IMG/VR virus record: IMGVR_UViG_3300045971_000149
Location: 93,926-157,925 of that record
Strand: one strand, 5' to 3'
DNA from: a virus
DNA length: 64,000 nt
The translations under genes and the position numbers were made by a program. The stretch's first letter is position 1, and each line of letters starts with the position of its first letter. Positions 56,282 to 62,953 of the stretch are shown one piece after another. The notes beneath the pieces were generated by a model. The model saw nothing but the letters and a program-made list of their open reading frames with translations. It made no database searches and had not been told where the DNA came from.

Positions 56282-56386
56282 ATGACGCCAAAAGACAAAT
56301 TAGCAGTTGAATTTTTTATAAAGGTTGTTATTGCATTTTGGGCGGTTAGTACACTTGCACAATGGTTTGGAGAACATGTATTATGA
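56282..56386 (+). CDS. Very small membrane protein, 34 aa
   Basis: MTPKDKLAVEFFIKVVIAFW then AVSTLAQWFGEHVL: one membrane helix. The start is within the dyad's 3' arm boundary, ribosome site GCAGGTTTT. Stop overlaps the next ATG. Unknown. Confidence 0.58.
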   Translation: MTPKDKLAVEFFIKVVIAFWAVSTLAQWFGEHVL

Positions 56387-56583
56387 ACGAACGAATTAGA
56401 GCAATTGCTATACAATGTCATCATAGGTATTCAGAACACCAAATTGACTTAGAAAAGTTTGCTGAGTTGATTGTGCGCGAATGTGCATGGTTTATGGAAA
56501 CAAATACGAAAGTTAACGATGATGGCGCAGTAGTTGATGCACCTGAAGCGTGGGAAATGCTAAATCACTTCGGAGTTGAATAA
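56383..56583 (+). CDS. 'LIVREC' paralogue family protein, 66 aa
   Basis: From ATG 56383 (ATGA): MNERIRAIAIQCHHRYSEHQ, DLEKFAELIVRECAWFME and WEMLNHFGVE. This is the clearest member of the recurrent small family. Confidence 0.75.
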   Translation: MNERIRAIAIQCHHRYSEHQIDLEKFAELIVRECAWFMETNTKVNDDGAVVDAPEAWEMLNHFGVE

Positions 56584-56584
56584 A

Positions 56585-56803
56585 ATGGAACTATATCTAA
56601 CTATAAGTGCAGTATGTTTGGTAGTAATGATAGCATGTACTTGGTTTGCAAAAGAAGACTTAACTATCACGGCGCTGGGACTATATGTATTTTCATCTAT
56701 CATTCCGTTAGTAAATCTTTTTGCGGCTGCGTTTATGATCATTTGTATTGTAAGTGACAACCGGAAAGCGTTCGACATTACTATCCTAAAAGGTAGAAAA
56801 TGA
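56585..56803 (+). CDS. Small membrane protein, 72 aa
   Basis: From ATG 56585: MELYLTISAVCLVVMIACTW then ITALGLYVFSSIIPLVNLFA: two membrane helices with a basic tail. ATGA overlap with the next gene. Unknown. Confidence 0.62.
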   Translation: MELYLTISAVCLVVMIACTWFAKEDLTITALGLYVFSSIIPLVNLFAAAFMIICIVSDNRKAFDITILKGRK

Positions 56804-57012
56804 TAGAATTATTTAAAGAGCTTGCATTCAAAGCACTAAAGAATCCTCATAACCCCTTTCCAGAAACTGGAAATGTGGGAGACATTCATTGCTTCGATGA
56901 CGAAGAATTAGTAACATTCGCAAACTCAATCATAGATTTTTGCGCAACACACTTAATGGCAAGATCACATCCTCTGTCGGCAAATGAGATAAGAAATTTA
57001 AAAGTGAAGTAA
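56800..57012 (+). CDS. Small helical protein, 70 aa
   Basis: MIELFKELAFKALKNPHNPF then FANSIIDFCATHLMARSHPL. A distant member of the family at 56383 (helix, FxxxI(I/V)xxC). It ends directly at the NadR start. Unknown. Confidence 0.6.
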   Translation: MIELFKELAFKALKNPHNPFPETGNVGDIHCFDDEELVTFANSIIDFCATHLMARSHPLSANEIRNLKVK

Positions 57013-58002
57013 ATGAGATACGCAACTGGATTAGTAGTAGGTAAGTTCTGTCCACTACACCTCGGACACGAAAAGGTAATTCGTACCGCACTGTCCAATT
57101 GCGAAAAAGTTATCATCCTTTCCTACACTTCTAAAAACTTCACCGGTTGCGAACCTGAAAGGCGCAAGGAGTGGTTGACAAAGACATTCCCAACTGCAAC
57201 GGTTGTTGTGCTAAATCCACGCGAAGTACCGGATGATGATATGCCCGATGATATGCATCGCTTATTCTGTGCAAACTACTTGCTAAACAAGATGAACACC
57301 ACTGTTCAAGCAGTGTTTACAAGCGAAGATTACGGCGATGGATTTGCAGCATATCTTTCGAAATTTTTCAGCTTAGAGTTGAGAACTGATATTAAAGTAG
57401 ATCACATTCTTGTAGATAAGGAAAGAGCACAGTTTCCGATCTCTGGCACTGTATTACGAAACAAGATAGATCCCAAATGGTTGAATCACTATGTAGCACG
57501 AGACTTCATTCCGCGCATTGCGTTCCTTGGTGGTGAATCAAGTGGCAAGACTACTCTAGCTAGAGAACTGGCACTGTTTACCGGAATGAATTGGGTACCC
57601 GAATATGGACGTCAACTGTACGACGAACGTAAAGGCAAGTTGAATTACGAAGATATGGAACTGATCGCGAGAACACAAATCGACGACGAGCGTAAGCACA
57701 GCATTGGCAAATATCTAATTTGCGACACAACTCCACTTACTACTCTATTCTACAGTGAACAACTGTTTGGACGAGCATCAGCTGCACTACATCGGATGGC
57801 GGATCGCGAATATCACAAGATTTATCTGTGTGATCCAAATATTGATTTTGAGCAAGATGGTACACGCAAAGATTCTACATTTAGAATGATAGGACACAAT
57901 TGGTATGTTAATCGATTGACAACTGATAATATTCCTTATAAAATTGTATCAGGGACTCTCGATGAACGTATAAACTTCGTGATGAAGGATTTAGGACTAT
58001 AA
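57013..58002 (+). CDS. nadR: NadR: NMN adenylyltransferase / ribosylnicotinamide kinase
   Basis: 329 aa. GLVVGKFCPLHLGHEKVIR has the GKFxPLHxGH NMNAT motif; ISGTVLRNK the (I/V)SxTxxR motif. IAFLGGESSGKTTLARELAL is the Walker A of the C-terminal NR kinase; ICDTTPLTTLFYSE its active-site block. The N-terminal repressor HTH of enterobacterial NadR is absent. It makes NMN from NR and then NAD+. Its TAA shares a base with the next start. Confidence 0.95.
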   Translation: MRYATGLVVGKFCPLHLGHEKVIRTALSNCEKVIILSYTSKNFTGCEPERRKEWLTKTFPTATVVVLNPREVPDDDMPDDMHRLFCANYLLNKMNTTVQAVFTSEDYGDGFAAYLSKFFSLELRTDIKVDHILVDKERAQFPISGTVLRNKIDPKWLNHYVARDFIPRIAFLGGESSGKTTLARELALFTGMNWVPEYGRQLYDERKGKLNYEDMELIARTQIDDERKHSIGKYLICDTTPLTTLFYSEQLFGRASAALHRMADREYHKIYLCDPNIDFEQDGTRKDSTFRMIGHNWYVNRLTTDNIPYKIVSGTLDERINFVMKDLGL

Positions 58003-58514
58003 TGGAATTACTCAACACAACCAAATTGACCTACAAAGTAGGTCGTAAAACAAAAGGCCTACGGGCAAAACCGATGGTAACCCTGTTGGTCGATCGCACT
58101 GTAATGGCAAAGTTCCTTGTGGATACACTTGAGGCTAAAGAGCCAGTACATGCAGATGCAATGTTTTGTATCGGTGAAAGCAATGATGCCTGGCAGCAAT
58201 CAGCAAAGAAGTTGCTTGCCAAATATACAGTGGATGCAATTGATCCGGATGGTTGGATGGTGTGTAATCCCAAGCAAGAAAGTAGCGTTGAGTTTTCGCA
58301 AATTACAACTGATGCACTTGATCAAATAAATTGGACAGGTGAGACTAATAGCGGATACATTCAAGGCAATTGGGGTGAAACGGTAGTAGGGTTCGGTTGT
58401 AATCTACAACGATTTAAACCCGGCGACTTTGTGGTACGCAATCGCGAAGACCACAGCGACACTTGGATTGTTGATAAGAAGATCTTTTTGAACAGTTATA
58501 CTGAGATTGTATGA
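58002..58514 (+). CDS. Hypothetical protein, 170 aa
   Basis: MELLNTTKLTYKVGRKTKGL, then DAMFCIGESNDAWQQSAKKL and TDALDQINWTGETNSGYIQG NWGE. A beta-rich C-terminal half (VVGFGCNLQRFKPGDFVVRN) resembles small enzyme-like domains. No catalytic motif recognised. Confidence 0.65.
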   Translation: MELLNTTKLTYKVGRKTKGLRAKPMVTLLVDRTVMAKFLVDTLEAKEPVHADAMFCIGESNDAWQQSAKKLLAKYTVDAIDPDGWMVCNPKQESSVEFSQITTDALDQINWTGETNSGYIQGNWGETVVGFGCNLQRFKPGDFVVRNREDHSDTWIVDKKIFLNSYTEIV

Positions 58515-58756
58515 ACCGAGAACTATTGACAAAATTGTATGAAGAGGCGGTTGACTATTGCATCGCCCAGGACCCAAACCCCGACGGTACGAATAAGGCA
58601 TGGATTTGGGAAGAAAGATTTGCGGAACTTCTCATCAAAGAATGCCAAATAGCGTTGTTGACAGAAGAGTGTAACACAAGTGATTTGGCAATGGAAGAAT
58701 ACACTCGAAGTGTTAAGAAGATTAACGATTACTTCGAAAATAAACGAGCAAATTAA
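58511..58756 (+). CDS. 'LLIKEC' paralogue family protein, 81 aa
   Basis: MNRELLTKLYEEAVDYCIAQ, then WEERFAELLIKECQIALLTE; the C-terminal Gly-Val-Glu is missing. ATGA coupling to the previous gene. Confidence 0.68.
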   Translation: MNRELLTKLYEEAVDYCIAQDPNPDGTNKAWIWEERFAELLIKECQIALLTEECNTSDLAMEEYTRSVKKINDYFENKRAN

Positions 58757-58761
58757 GATGT

Positions 58762-58797
58762 ACATAAGTTGACAAAACCTGCAACTTATGTTATAAT
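58762..58797 (+). promoter_or_regulatory. Early promoter flanked by a 9-bp dyad
   Basis: TTGACA (58769-58774), 17 bases including AAAACCTGC, TATAAT (58792-58797). ACATAAGTT (58762-58770) and AACTTATGT (58783-58791) form a perfect inverted repeat across the -35 box. A second hairpin GTAGTG-AACA-CACTAC follows in the leader. Confidence 0.82.
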
Positions 58798-58856
58798 TAT
58801 TATGTAGTGAACACACTACTTTTAACAACTGTATTTAATTTTAAGGACACACAGAC

Positions 58857-59276
58857 ATGAAACGTATTTTGATCGCATCCGCAGTTATCGCAGCAACTAT
58901 GCTCGCAGCATGTAATGATGCTAAACAAGAAGTATCTTTTGCATCGCTCGAAGAAGCAAAAGGCACCGCCCGTGAAAACGCAATGTTCAACGCACAAATG
59001 TATCGCCAAAGCAATATTTTGTACAAAGGATGGGATTTGATCGGCCGTGGTGATTCTACCCAATCAAATGCATGCCCCCAAGGCGATGGTTGGGCAACAA
59101 TGGAATTCGTAAATCCGGAAAAGACAAAGATTGTTAAGGCTAAGTGCTCTACGGTTTCTGGTAACACTGGTTGCCTGGAAGATGCAGACTTTAAAACCAA
59201 ACCGTTTGCTGCCGAAGATGGTGTTTGCGCACCGTTGAATCGTGTTCCTTACCCGCTGCCTAAGATCGCAAAATGA
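58857..59276 (+). CDS. Lipoprotein, 139 aa
   Basis: MKRILIASAVIAATMLAACN is a lipoprotein signal with lipobox LAAC. The mature part has several Cys (SNACPQG, AKCSTVS, TGCLED, GVCAPL), probably two disulfides, fitting a periplasmic-side fold. AAGGACA precedes the ATG. It could be an exclusion or envelope-stress protein. No family recognised. Confidence 0.75.
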   Translation: MKRILIASAVIAATMLAACNDAKQEVSFASLEEAKGTARENAMFNAQMYRQSNILYKGWDLIGRGDSTQSNACPQGDGWATMEFVNPEKTKIVKAKCSTVSGNTGCLEDADFKTKPFAAEDGVCAPLNRVPYPLPKIAK

Positions 59277-59380
59277 TCATAGTGGAGGCACTAATACTCA
59301 TTGGACTATTATGTGTCCTTTGGGTAGTAGGTACAGCATGTTTTAAACTTGGCAAACGTTTTCCAAAAAAGGAAAAGTAA
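59273..59380 (+). CDS. Very small membrane protein, 35 aa
   Basis: MIIVEALILIGLLCVLWVVG then a basic tail KLGKRFPKKEK: one membrane helix. ATGA coupling to the lipoprotein. Unknown. Confidence 0.55.
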   Translation: MIIVEALILIGLLCVLWVVGTACFKLGKRFPKKEK

Positions 59381-59439
59381 AGTTTATCATTAACAGTGGG
59401 TAGTTACCGAGGGGTAGCTGCCCGAATTGATTGAAAATA

Positions 59440-59640
59440 ATGCATAAAACAAATTATCGTCCAACACGAAGCCAGCAGATTGCGTTGGCACAAATGATTC
59501 GTGACAAATATACTGATAACGAAGTAATTGTACATCATGTGCTTGAGGATTCGTTTACAAGGCTGTATGTTCAAGTTGAGGAACGGTGGCATCGCTATCA
59601 GCAACTATCAAAAGTTTATTTTAAACGATACGAGCTATGA
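59440..59640 (+). CDS. Small basic protein, 66 aa
   Basis: From ATG 59440: MHKTNYRPTRSQQIALAQMI then VQVEERWHRYQQLSKVYFKR. No ribosome site; the 60-base gap before it can fold as GGGTAG / CTGCCC. ATGA coupling to the next gene. Unknown. Confidence 0.58.
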   Translation: MHKTNYRPTRSQQIALAQMIRDKYTDNEVIVHHVLEDSFTRLYVQVEERWHRYQQLSKVYFKRYEL

Positions 59641-59939
59641 CTACAATTGAAAAAGGTATTTGTCCTTGCTGTCACGGTTCGGGACGGGTTCCGGTACCCG
59701 AAGAACAGCAACGATATAAAACGGTATCATCGAGTTACGATGCAGCAACTGATACATTTGGTTGCTCTAACTGCGGTGGACAATATATGTTTGGTAGGTC
59801 AACCGGTCTTGTAAGATTGCGTACAGATAACGGTGATCCGTGCAAACATTCCTACGAAAGTAAGAACTTAGGCCGTTGCTATACAGGGTATACCTGCAAG
59901 CATTGCGGAGATTATTATACTATTGACTCATCAGATTAA
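59637..59939 (+). CDS. Zinc-binding protein with several Cys pairs, 100 aa
   Basis: GICPCCHGSGRVPVPEEQQR (DnaJ-like CxxCxGxG), GCSNCGGQYMFG, CKHS and YTCKHCGDYYTI: up to three zinc knuckles. Such proteins bind nucleic acids or partners. Unknown. Confidence 0.7.
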   Translation: MTTIEKGICPCCHGSGRVPVPEEQQRYKTVSSSYDAATDTFGCSNCGGQYMFGRSTGLVRLRTDNGDPCKHSYESKNLGRCYTGYTCKHCGDYYTIDSSD

Positions 59940-59940
59940 A

Positions 59941-60330
59941 ATGTCTATCCCAGCTGATCACAAACAAGCTATCATCCAAGATGGAATACACTTTATGCGT
60001 TCCATTACAGAATGCTACGGCCCCGATGATGGCATGAAACTATGGGATCAGATTGCAAGTGTGTTAGATCCATCTGTAAAGGGTGAGATCTTCTTTGCAA
60101 TGTTAACAGGGCAACATGCTGATCGACTAAACATTAGTTGTGAATCTAATGTAACGAATCGAGTTGCACAGATTAAGGCAATTCGTGTAGCAACTGGATT
60201 AGGGCTAAAAGAAGCAAAAGATATTTCAGACGAAATGGTAACTGGCAAGACAAAGGTAATCACATTGCAAAAACCAGCAAACCGTGCAAACACAATTCGC
60301 GAGTTCCGCGACGTAGGGATTAGAGTATGA
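59941..60330 (+). CDS. Protein with ribosomal bL12 C-terminal domain
   Basis: 129 aa from ATG 59941. The last 58 residues read [20 protein letters not shown] then [17 protein letters not shown] and [11 protein letters not shown]. This matches the bL12 C-terminal domain ([24 protein letters not shown]), including the GLGLKEAK helix that binds translation GTPases. The first 70 residues do not look like the bL12 dimerisation domain. It could recruit or sequester IF-2, EF-Tu or EF-G. Coupled to the macro-domain gene by ATGA. Confidence 0.85.
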   Translation: [129 protein letters not shown]

Positions 60331-60947
60331 CACCACTATTTAAAGATACTAGCACAATTAGCGAGGTTATGTCGAACAGCGAAAAGCTAAAGCTAGCAGC
60401 AAAAATGGGAATTAGTTTCCCACATTTTACAAATACAGATAACCCGATTGATTTTCCTATGACTACTTCAAAATTGAAACATGTAAAAGGCAACTTGCTC
60501 GACCTTGCGGAGGCAGGTGAGTTTGATGTTGTAGTACAAGGTTGCAACTGTTTTAACAAAATGGGCGGTGGCATTGCTCGAGAGATTCGTGAACGCTATC
60601 CTGAAGTTGCGGCAGTTGATAGTATGACAGACCGCGGCGATTACAATAAGCTAGGGGACTGGACTTCTGAAATCGTTATACGCAATAATGGCACAACAAA
60701 ATTTGAGATTGTAAATGCCTACACACAATACAACATGAGTACAGGCGAAGATGTGTTTGAATACACGGCGTTTGCACTTATCCTGCAAAAACTTGCTCGC
60801 AGGTATCCCAAAGGTAAATTTGGCTTCCCCTACATTGGTATGGGACTTGCAAAAGGTGACAAAGATGTTATTATGACATTGCTAGATGCGTTTGCAGAAG
60901 CAGTCAACGCTACTGGTGGAACCGTTACTTTAGTGGAGTTTGCATGA
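60327..60947 (+). CDS. Macro-domain protein, 206 aa
   Basis: LKHVKGNLLDLAEAGEFDVV then VQGCNCFNKMGGGIAREIRE is the macro-domain start (GNL/GDI..., then GCN...MGGGxA). FGFPYIGMGLAKGDKDVI is the later phosphate loop. Macro domains bind or hydrolyse ADP-ribose. An extra N-terminal 45 residues are not explained. Close to NAD+ genes and to a SLOG gene, so ADP-ribose or a derivative is a likely ligand. Confidence 0.9.
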   Translation: MTPLFKDTSTISEVMSNSEKLKLAAKMGISFPHFTNTDNPIDFPMTTSKLKHVKGNLLDLAEAGEFDVVVQGCNCFNKMGGGIAREIRERYPEVAAVDSMTDRGDYNKLGDWTSEIVIRNNGTTKFEIVNAYTQYNMSTGEDVFEYTAFALILQKLARRYPKGKFGFPYIGMGLAKGDKDVIMTLLDAFAEAVNATGGTVTLVEFA

Positions 60948-61345
60948 AAATCGGAATAACAGGAACACGTTCGGGGATGACCGAACATCAAAAACAAGTT
61001 ATTGCCCGCTTCCTACAAAACAGTTGGGTCGAAGGCGCAGAGTTCCATCACGGTGATTGCGTGGGGGTAGATGTCGAAGCTGCAGATATTGCAAAGATGA
61101 TGCGGTATAAAATCGTAAGTCATCCCCCGGCAAAGAACGATTTACGGGCATTTCATAAATCAGACGAGTTCCGCAAGCCCGGAACATACTTTGCACGTAA
61201 TCGTACGCTAGTAGATGAGGCAGATGTTGTTTTAGTTGTGCCCTTTCAAATGTCACATCAGCCAACTGGCGGTACTTGGTATACACATGATTATGCTGTG
61301 AAAAAGGATAAACCAGTCCACATTATCTATCCGGAGTCAACATGA
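60944..61345 (+). CDS. SLOG/YspA-like nucleotide-binding protein, 133 aa
   Basis: MKIGITGTRSGMTEHQKQVI, then HHGDCVGVDVEAADIAKMMR, KPGTYFARNRTLVDEADVVL and QPTGGTWYTHDYAVKKDKPV. The GDCxGxDxxAA block, RN..(I/L)V..AD.(L/V), and GGTWYT are those of the DprA/YspA-type SLOG fold, which binds nucleotide ligands including ADP-ribose-type molecules. Coupled by ATGA to the macro gene. Confidence 0.85.
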   Translation: MKIGITGTRSGMTEHQKQVIARFLQNSWVEGAEFHHGDCVGVDVEAADIAKMMRYKIVSHPPAKNDLRAFHKSDEFRKPGTYFARNRTLVDEADVVLVVPFQMSHQPTGGTWYTHDYAVKKDKPVHIIYPEST

Positions 61346-61659
61346 GATTAATGCTCGGAACTGAGGGCGAGCCAAGTCTGTTAGTAACCGTACTACATGA
61401 ATACGAGCCCTCGTACTTCAAATTCTATGTTGTAAACGGATCATGGGAAGGAGTATTTACTGACGGGCATGTAACAGTGCATATGCCTCACGGAGGAGAC
61501 TATTCTGATTTAGGTACCACGGAAATCCTCTGCTCTAATCAAGATAGACTGCGCGGTGACTACAACACAGTGTTTTACAACTTTGACAATCCGGACTATG
61601 TTGCGCCCAAAGCAGAAGAAGTTTTCTTTGCAGATATGGACGACGACATTCCGTTTTAA
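61342..61659 (+). CDS. Protein with an SSB-like C-terminal tail, 105 aa
   Basis: The body (MRLMLGTEGEPSLLVTVLHE, then FYVVNGSWEGVFTDGHVTVH) is beta-rich but not a recognisable OB fold. The C-terminus is VFFADMDDDIPF, equivalent to the DDDIPF tail of bacterial SSB that docks on many repair and replication proteins. It may imitate SSB. Coupled by ATGA to the SLOG gene. Confidence 0.72.
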   Translation: MRLMLGTEGEPSLLVTVLHEYEPSYFKFYVVNGSWEGVFTDGHVTVHMPHGGDYSDLGTTEILCSNQDRLRGDYNTVFYNFDNPDYVAPKAEEVFFADMDDDIPF

Positions 61660-61661
61660 TT

Positions 61662-61889
61662 ATGGATGTAATCGTTAAATGTGGCAATGGTGGTGATTGG
61701 GAATGGGCAAACGATCAGCACTATTGGAAACTTTGGATAACACAAAATATGCCGGGTATTGCGTTTAAAACAGGCTGTTCAGAAGAATGTAAGGCAGACG
61801 ATTTATGCGTAACGTTTGAGAAACCGGCCGACGCAACCTTTTTTAGTCTAAAACGCCCGATTTATATAAGATACGAAGATATAAGATGA
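61662..61889 (+). CDS. Hypothetical protein, 75 aa
   Basis: MDVIVKCGNGGDWEWANDQH, then CSEECKADDLCVTFEKPADA. Acidic, with four Cys. It is the last gene before the duplicated NAD leader element (copy C). Unknown. Confidence 0.62.
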   Translation: MDVIVKCGNGGDWEWANDQHYWKLWITQNMPGIAFKTGCSEECKADDLCVTFEKPADATFFSLKRPIYIRYEDIR

Positions 61890-61903
61890 TAAATAAACAG
61901 TAA

Positions 61904-61946
61904 GGAGATAGACTCCAAACTATATTATTTTAAGGAATTTAAAATG
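61904..61946 (+). repeat. NAD-module leader element, copy C (left flank of endonuclease insert)
   Basis: GGAGATAGACTC, then TTTTAA-GGAA-TTTAAAATG, closely matching copy B in front of NAMPT. The following ATG opens only a 14-codon frame, and bases after it resemble the first bases of NAMPT. It appears to be a displaced copy of the NAMPT leader. Confidence 0.65.
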
Positions 61947-62857
61947 TCAACTATATTATCATCATACCGTATCCTGAGCAATCTATAATTATTATTTTTT
62001 GCGTATTCAGTTTTAAGATTATCTCGAATTTGTGTAAGTAATAATTGATCTTCTCCTGATATTAATTTTGAAAAAGATATCGGATTGTAATGATACTCAC
62101 CATCAAATTCTACAAGCAATCTTAAATGTGGAATATAAAAATCATATTTTAAACGACCATTTTTAGATTTATAATATAAATCCGGAAATGTTTTTTGAAA
62201 TTCAAAATTTATATTATGCTCAGTCAACCAATTATGAATCTTAACTTCTCCTTTAGAAGGATTAGAGTTAAAACACGACAAACAGCCGACTCCGTTGCTC
62301 CAGTGATTAACAGGAGTAACGCTAAAATCGCCATGAGTAGGACAAGTTATGCTAACTTTCTTATGGGCACTTTCGTAAACTACATTATCGTAAGTGTATC
62401 TATTATTATGAGTTTTATTGGCTTTTTCTACAAAGGCAGTTTTGCCGAGTTGAGTTTTACTTGTAGCAAGATTTTTACCGCACTGTGGGCATCCAGATTT
62501 ATTAGTTATATGCGCTCTACAAAGTTGTTGAAACATTCCATGAATAGGACATATGATTGTTAATCTCTTATCAGTTAAGTTAACAAGAGAATAATCATAT
62601 TTGTTATTATGAATTGTACGACCTTCTTTGATAAAATTGTCCAATTGTTCTGTTTCGGAAAAACCTCTTCCGCTACATTTTGGACAACCGCATCCGTTAA
62701 GATGGTTGTTTGGTGTAACCAAAAAATCGCCGTGTGTTTTACACCCTACGATTACTTTGGTTTTAGCAGTTTGGTAGATAACTTTTGAATAATCAAATTT
62801 ATCACCGTGAATTTTTTGGAATTTGATTAAAATAGGTTGACTTGTTGTATGATTCAT
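61925..62857 (-). CDS. Vsr-like (EDxHD-type) homing endonuclease with zinc-ribbon repeats, 310 aa
   Basis: Three N-terminal repeats of the form YxxVIYxxxxxKVxxxCxxHGDFxVxPxNHxxGxGCPxC (CKTHGDF, CPIHGMF, CPTHGDF) give zinc-ribbon DNA-binding modules. The C-terminal domain reads SKGEVKIHNWLTEHNINFEF, KYDFYIPHLRLLVEFDGEYHY: E, D, E and DGxYH in the order of Vsr-like EDxHD homing nucleases. It lies antisense between two copies of the NAMPT leader, and its first codons overlap the NAMPT promoter. Confidence 0.85.
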   Translation of the reverse strand: MNHTTSQPILIKFQKIHGDKFDYSKVIYQTAKTKVIVGCKTHGDFLVTPNNHLNGCGCPKCSGRGFSETEQLDNFIKEGRTIHNNKYDYSLVNLTDKRLTIICPIHGMFQQLCRAHITNKSGCPQCGKNLATSKTQLGKTAFVEKANKTHNNRYTYDNVVYESAHKKVSITCPTHGDFSVTPVNHWSNGVGCLSCFNSNPSKGEVKIHNWLTEHNINFEFQKTFPDLYYKSKNGRLKYDFYIPHLRLLVEFDGEYHYNPISFSKLISGEDQLLLTQIRDNLKTEYAKNNNYRLLRIRYDDNIVDILNSLK

Positions 62858-62865
62858 TGTATAAT
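62837..62865 (+). promoter_or_regulatory. Promoter of NAMPT
   Basis: TTGACT, 17 bases, TATAAT (62860-62865). It overlaps the 5' end of the antisense endonuclease gene. The leader is about 82 bases. Confidence 0.75.
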
Positions 62866-62912
62866 TAGTTTATGTAACAACAGTATTTATATCAAGTTAC
62901 AGAAAAAGTCCT

Positions 62913-62953
62913 AGAGATAGACTCCGGGCATTTAACTTTAAAGGAACTTTAAA
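62913..62953 (+). promoter_or_regulatory. NAD-module leader element, copy B
   Basis: AGAGATAGACTC, four bases (CGGG), then stem TTTAAA-GGAAC-TTTAAA with the ribosome binding site in the loop, directly before ATG 62954. The stem sequence differs from copy A but pairing is kept. Confidence 0.65.
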
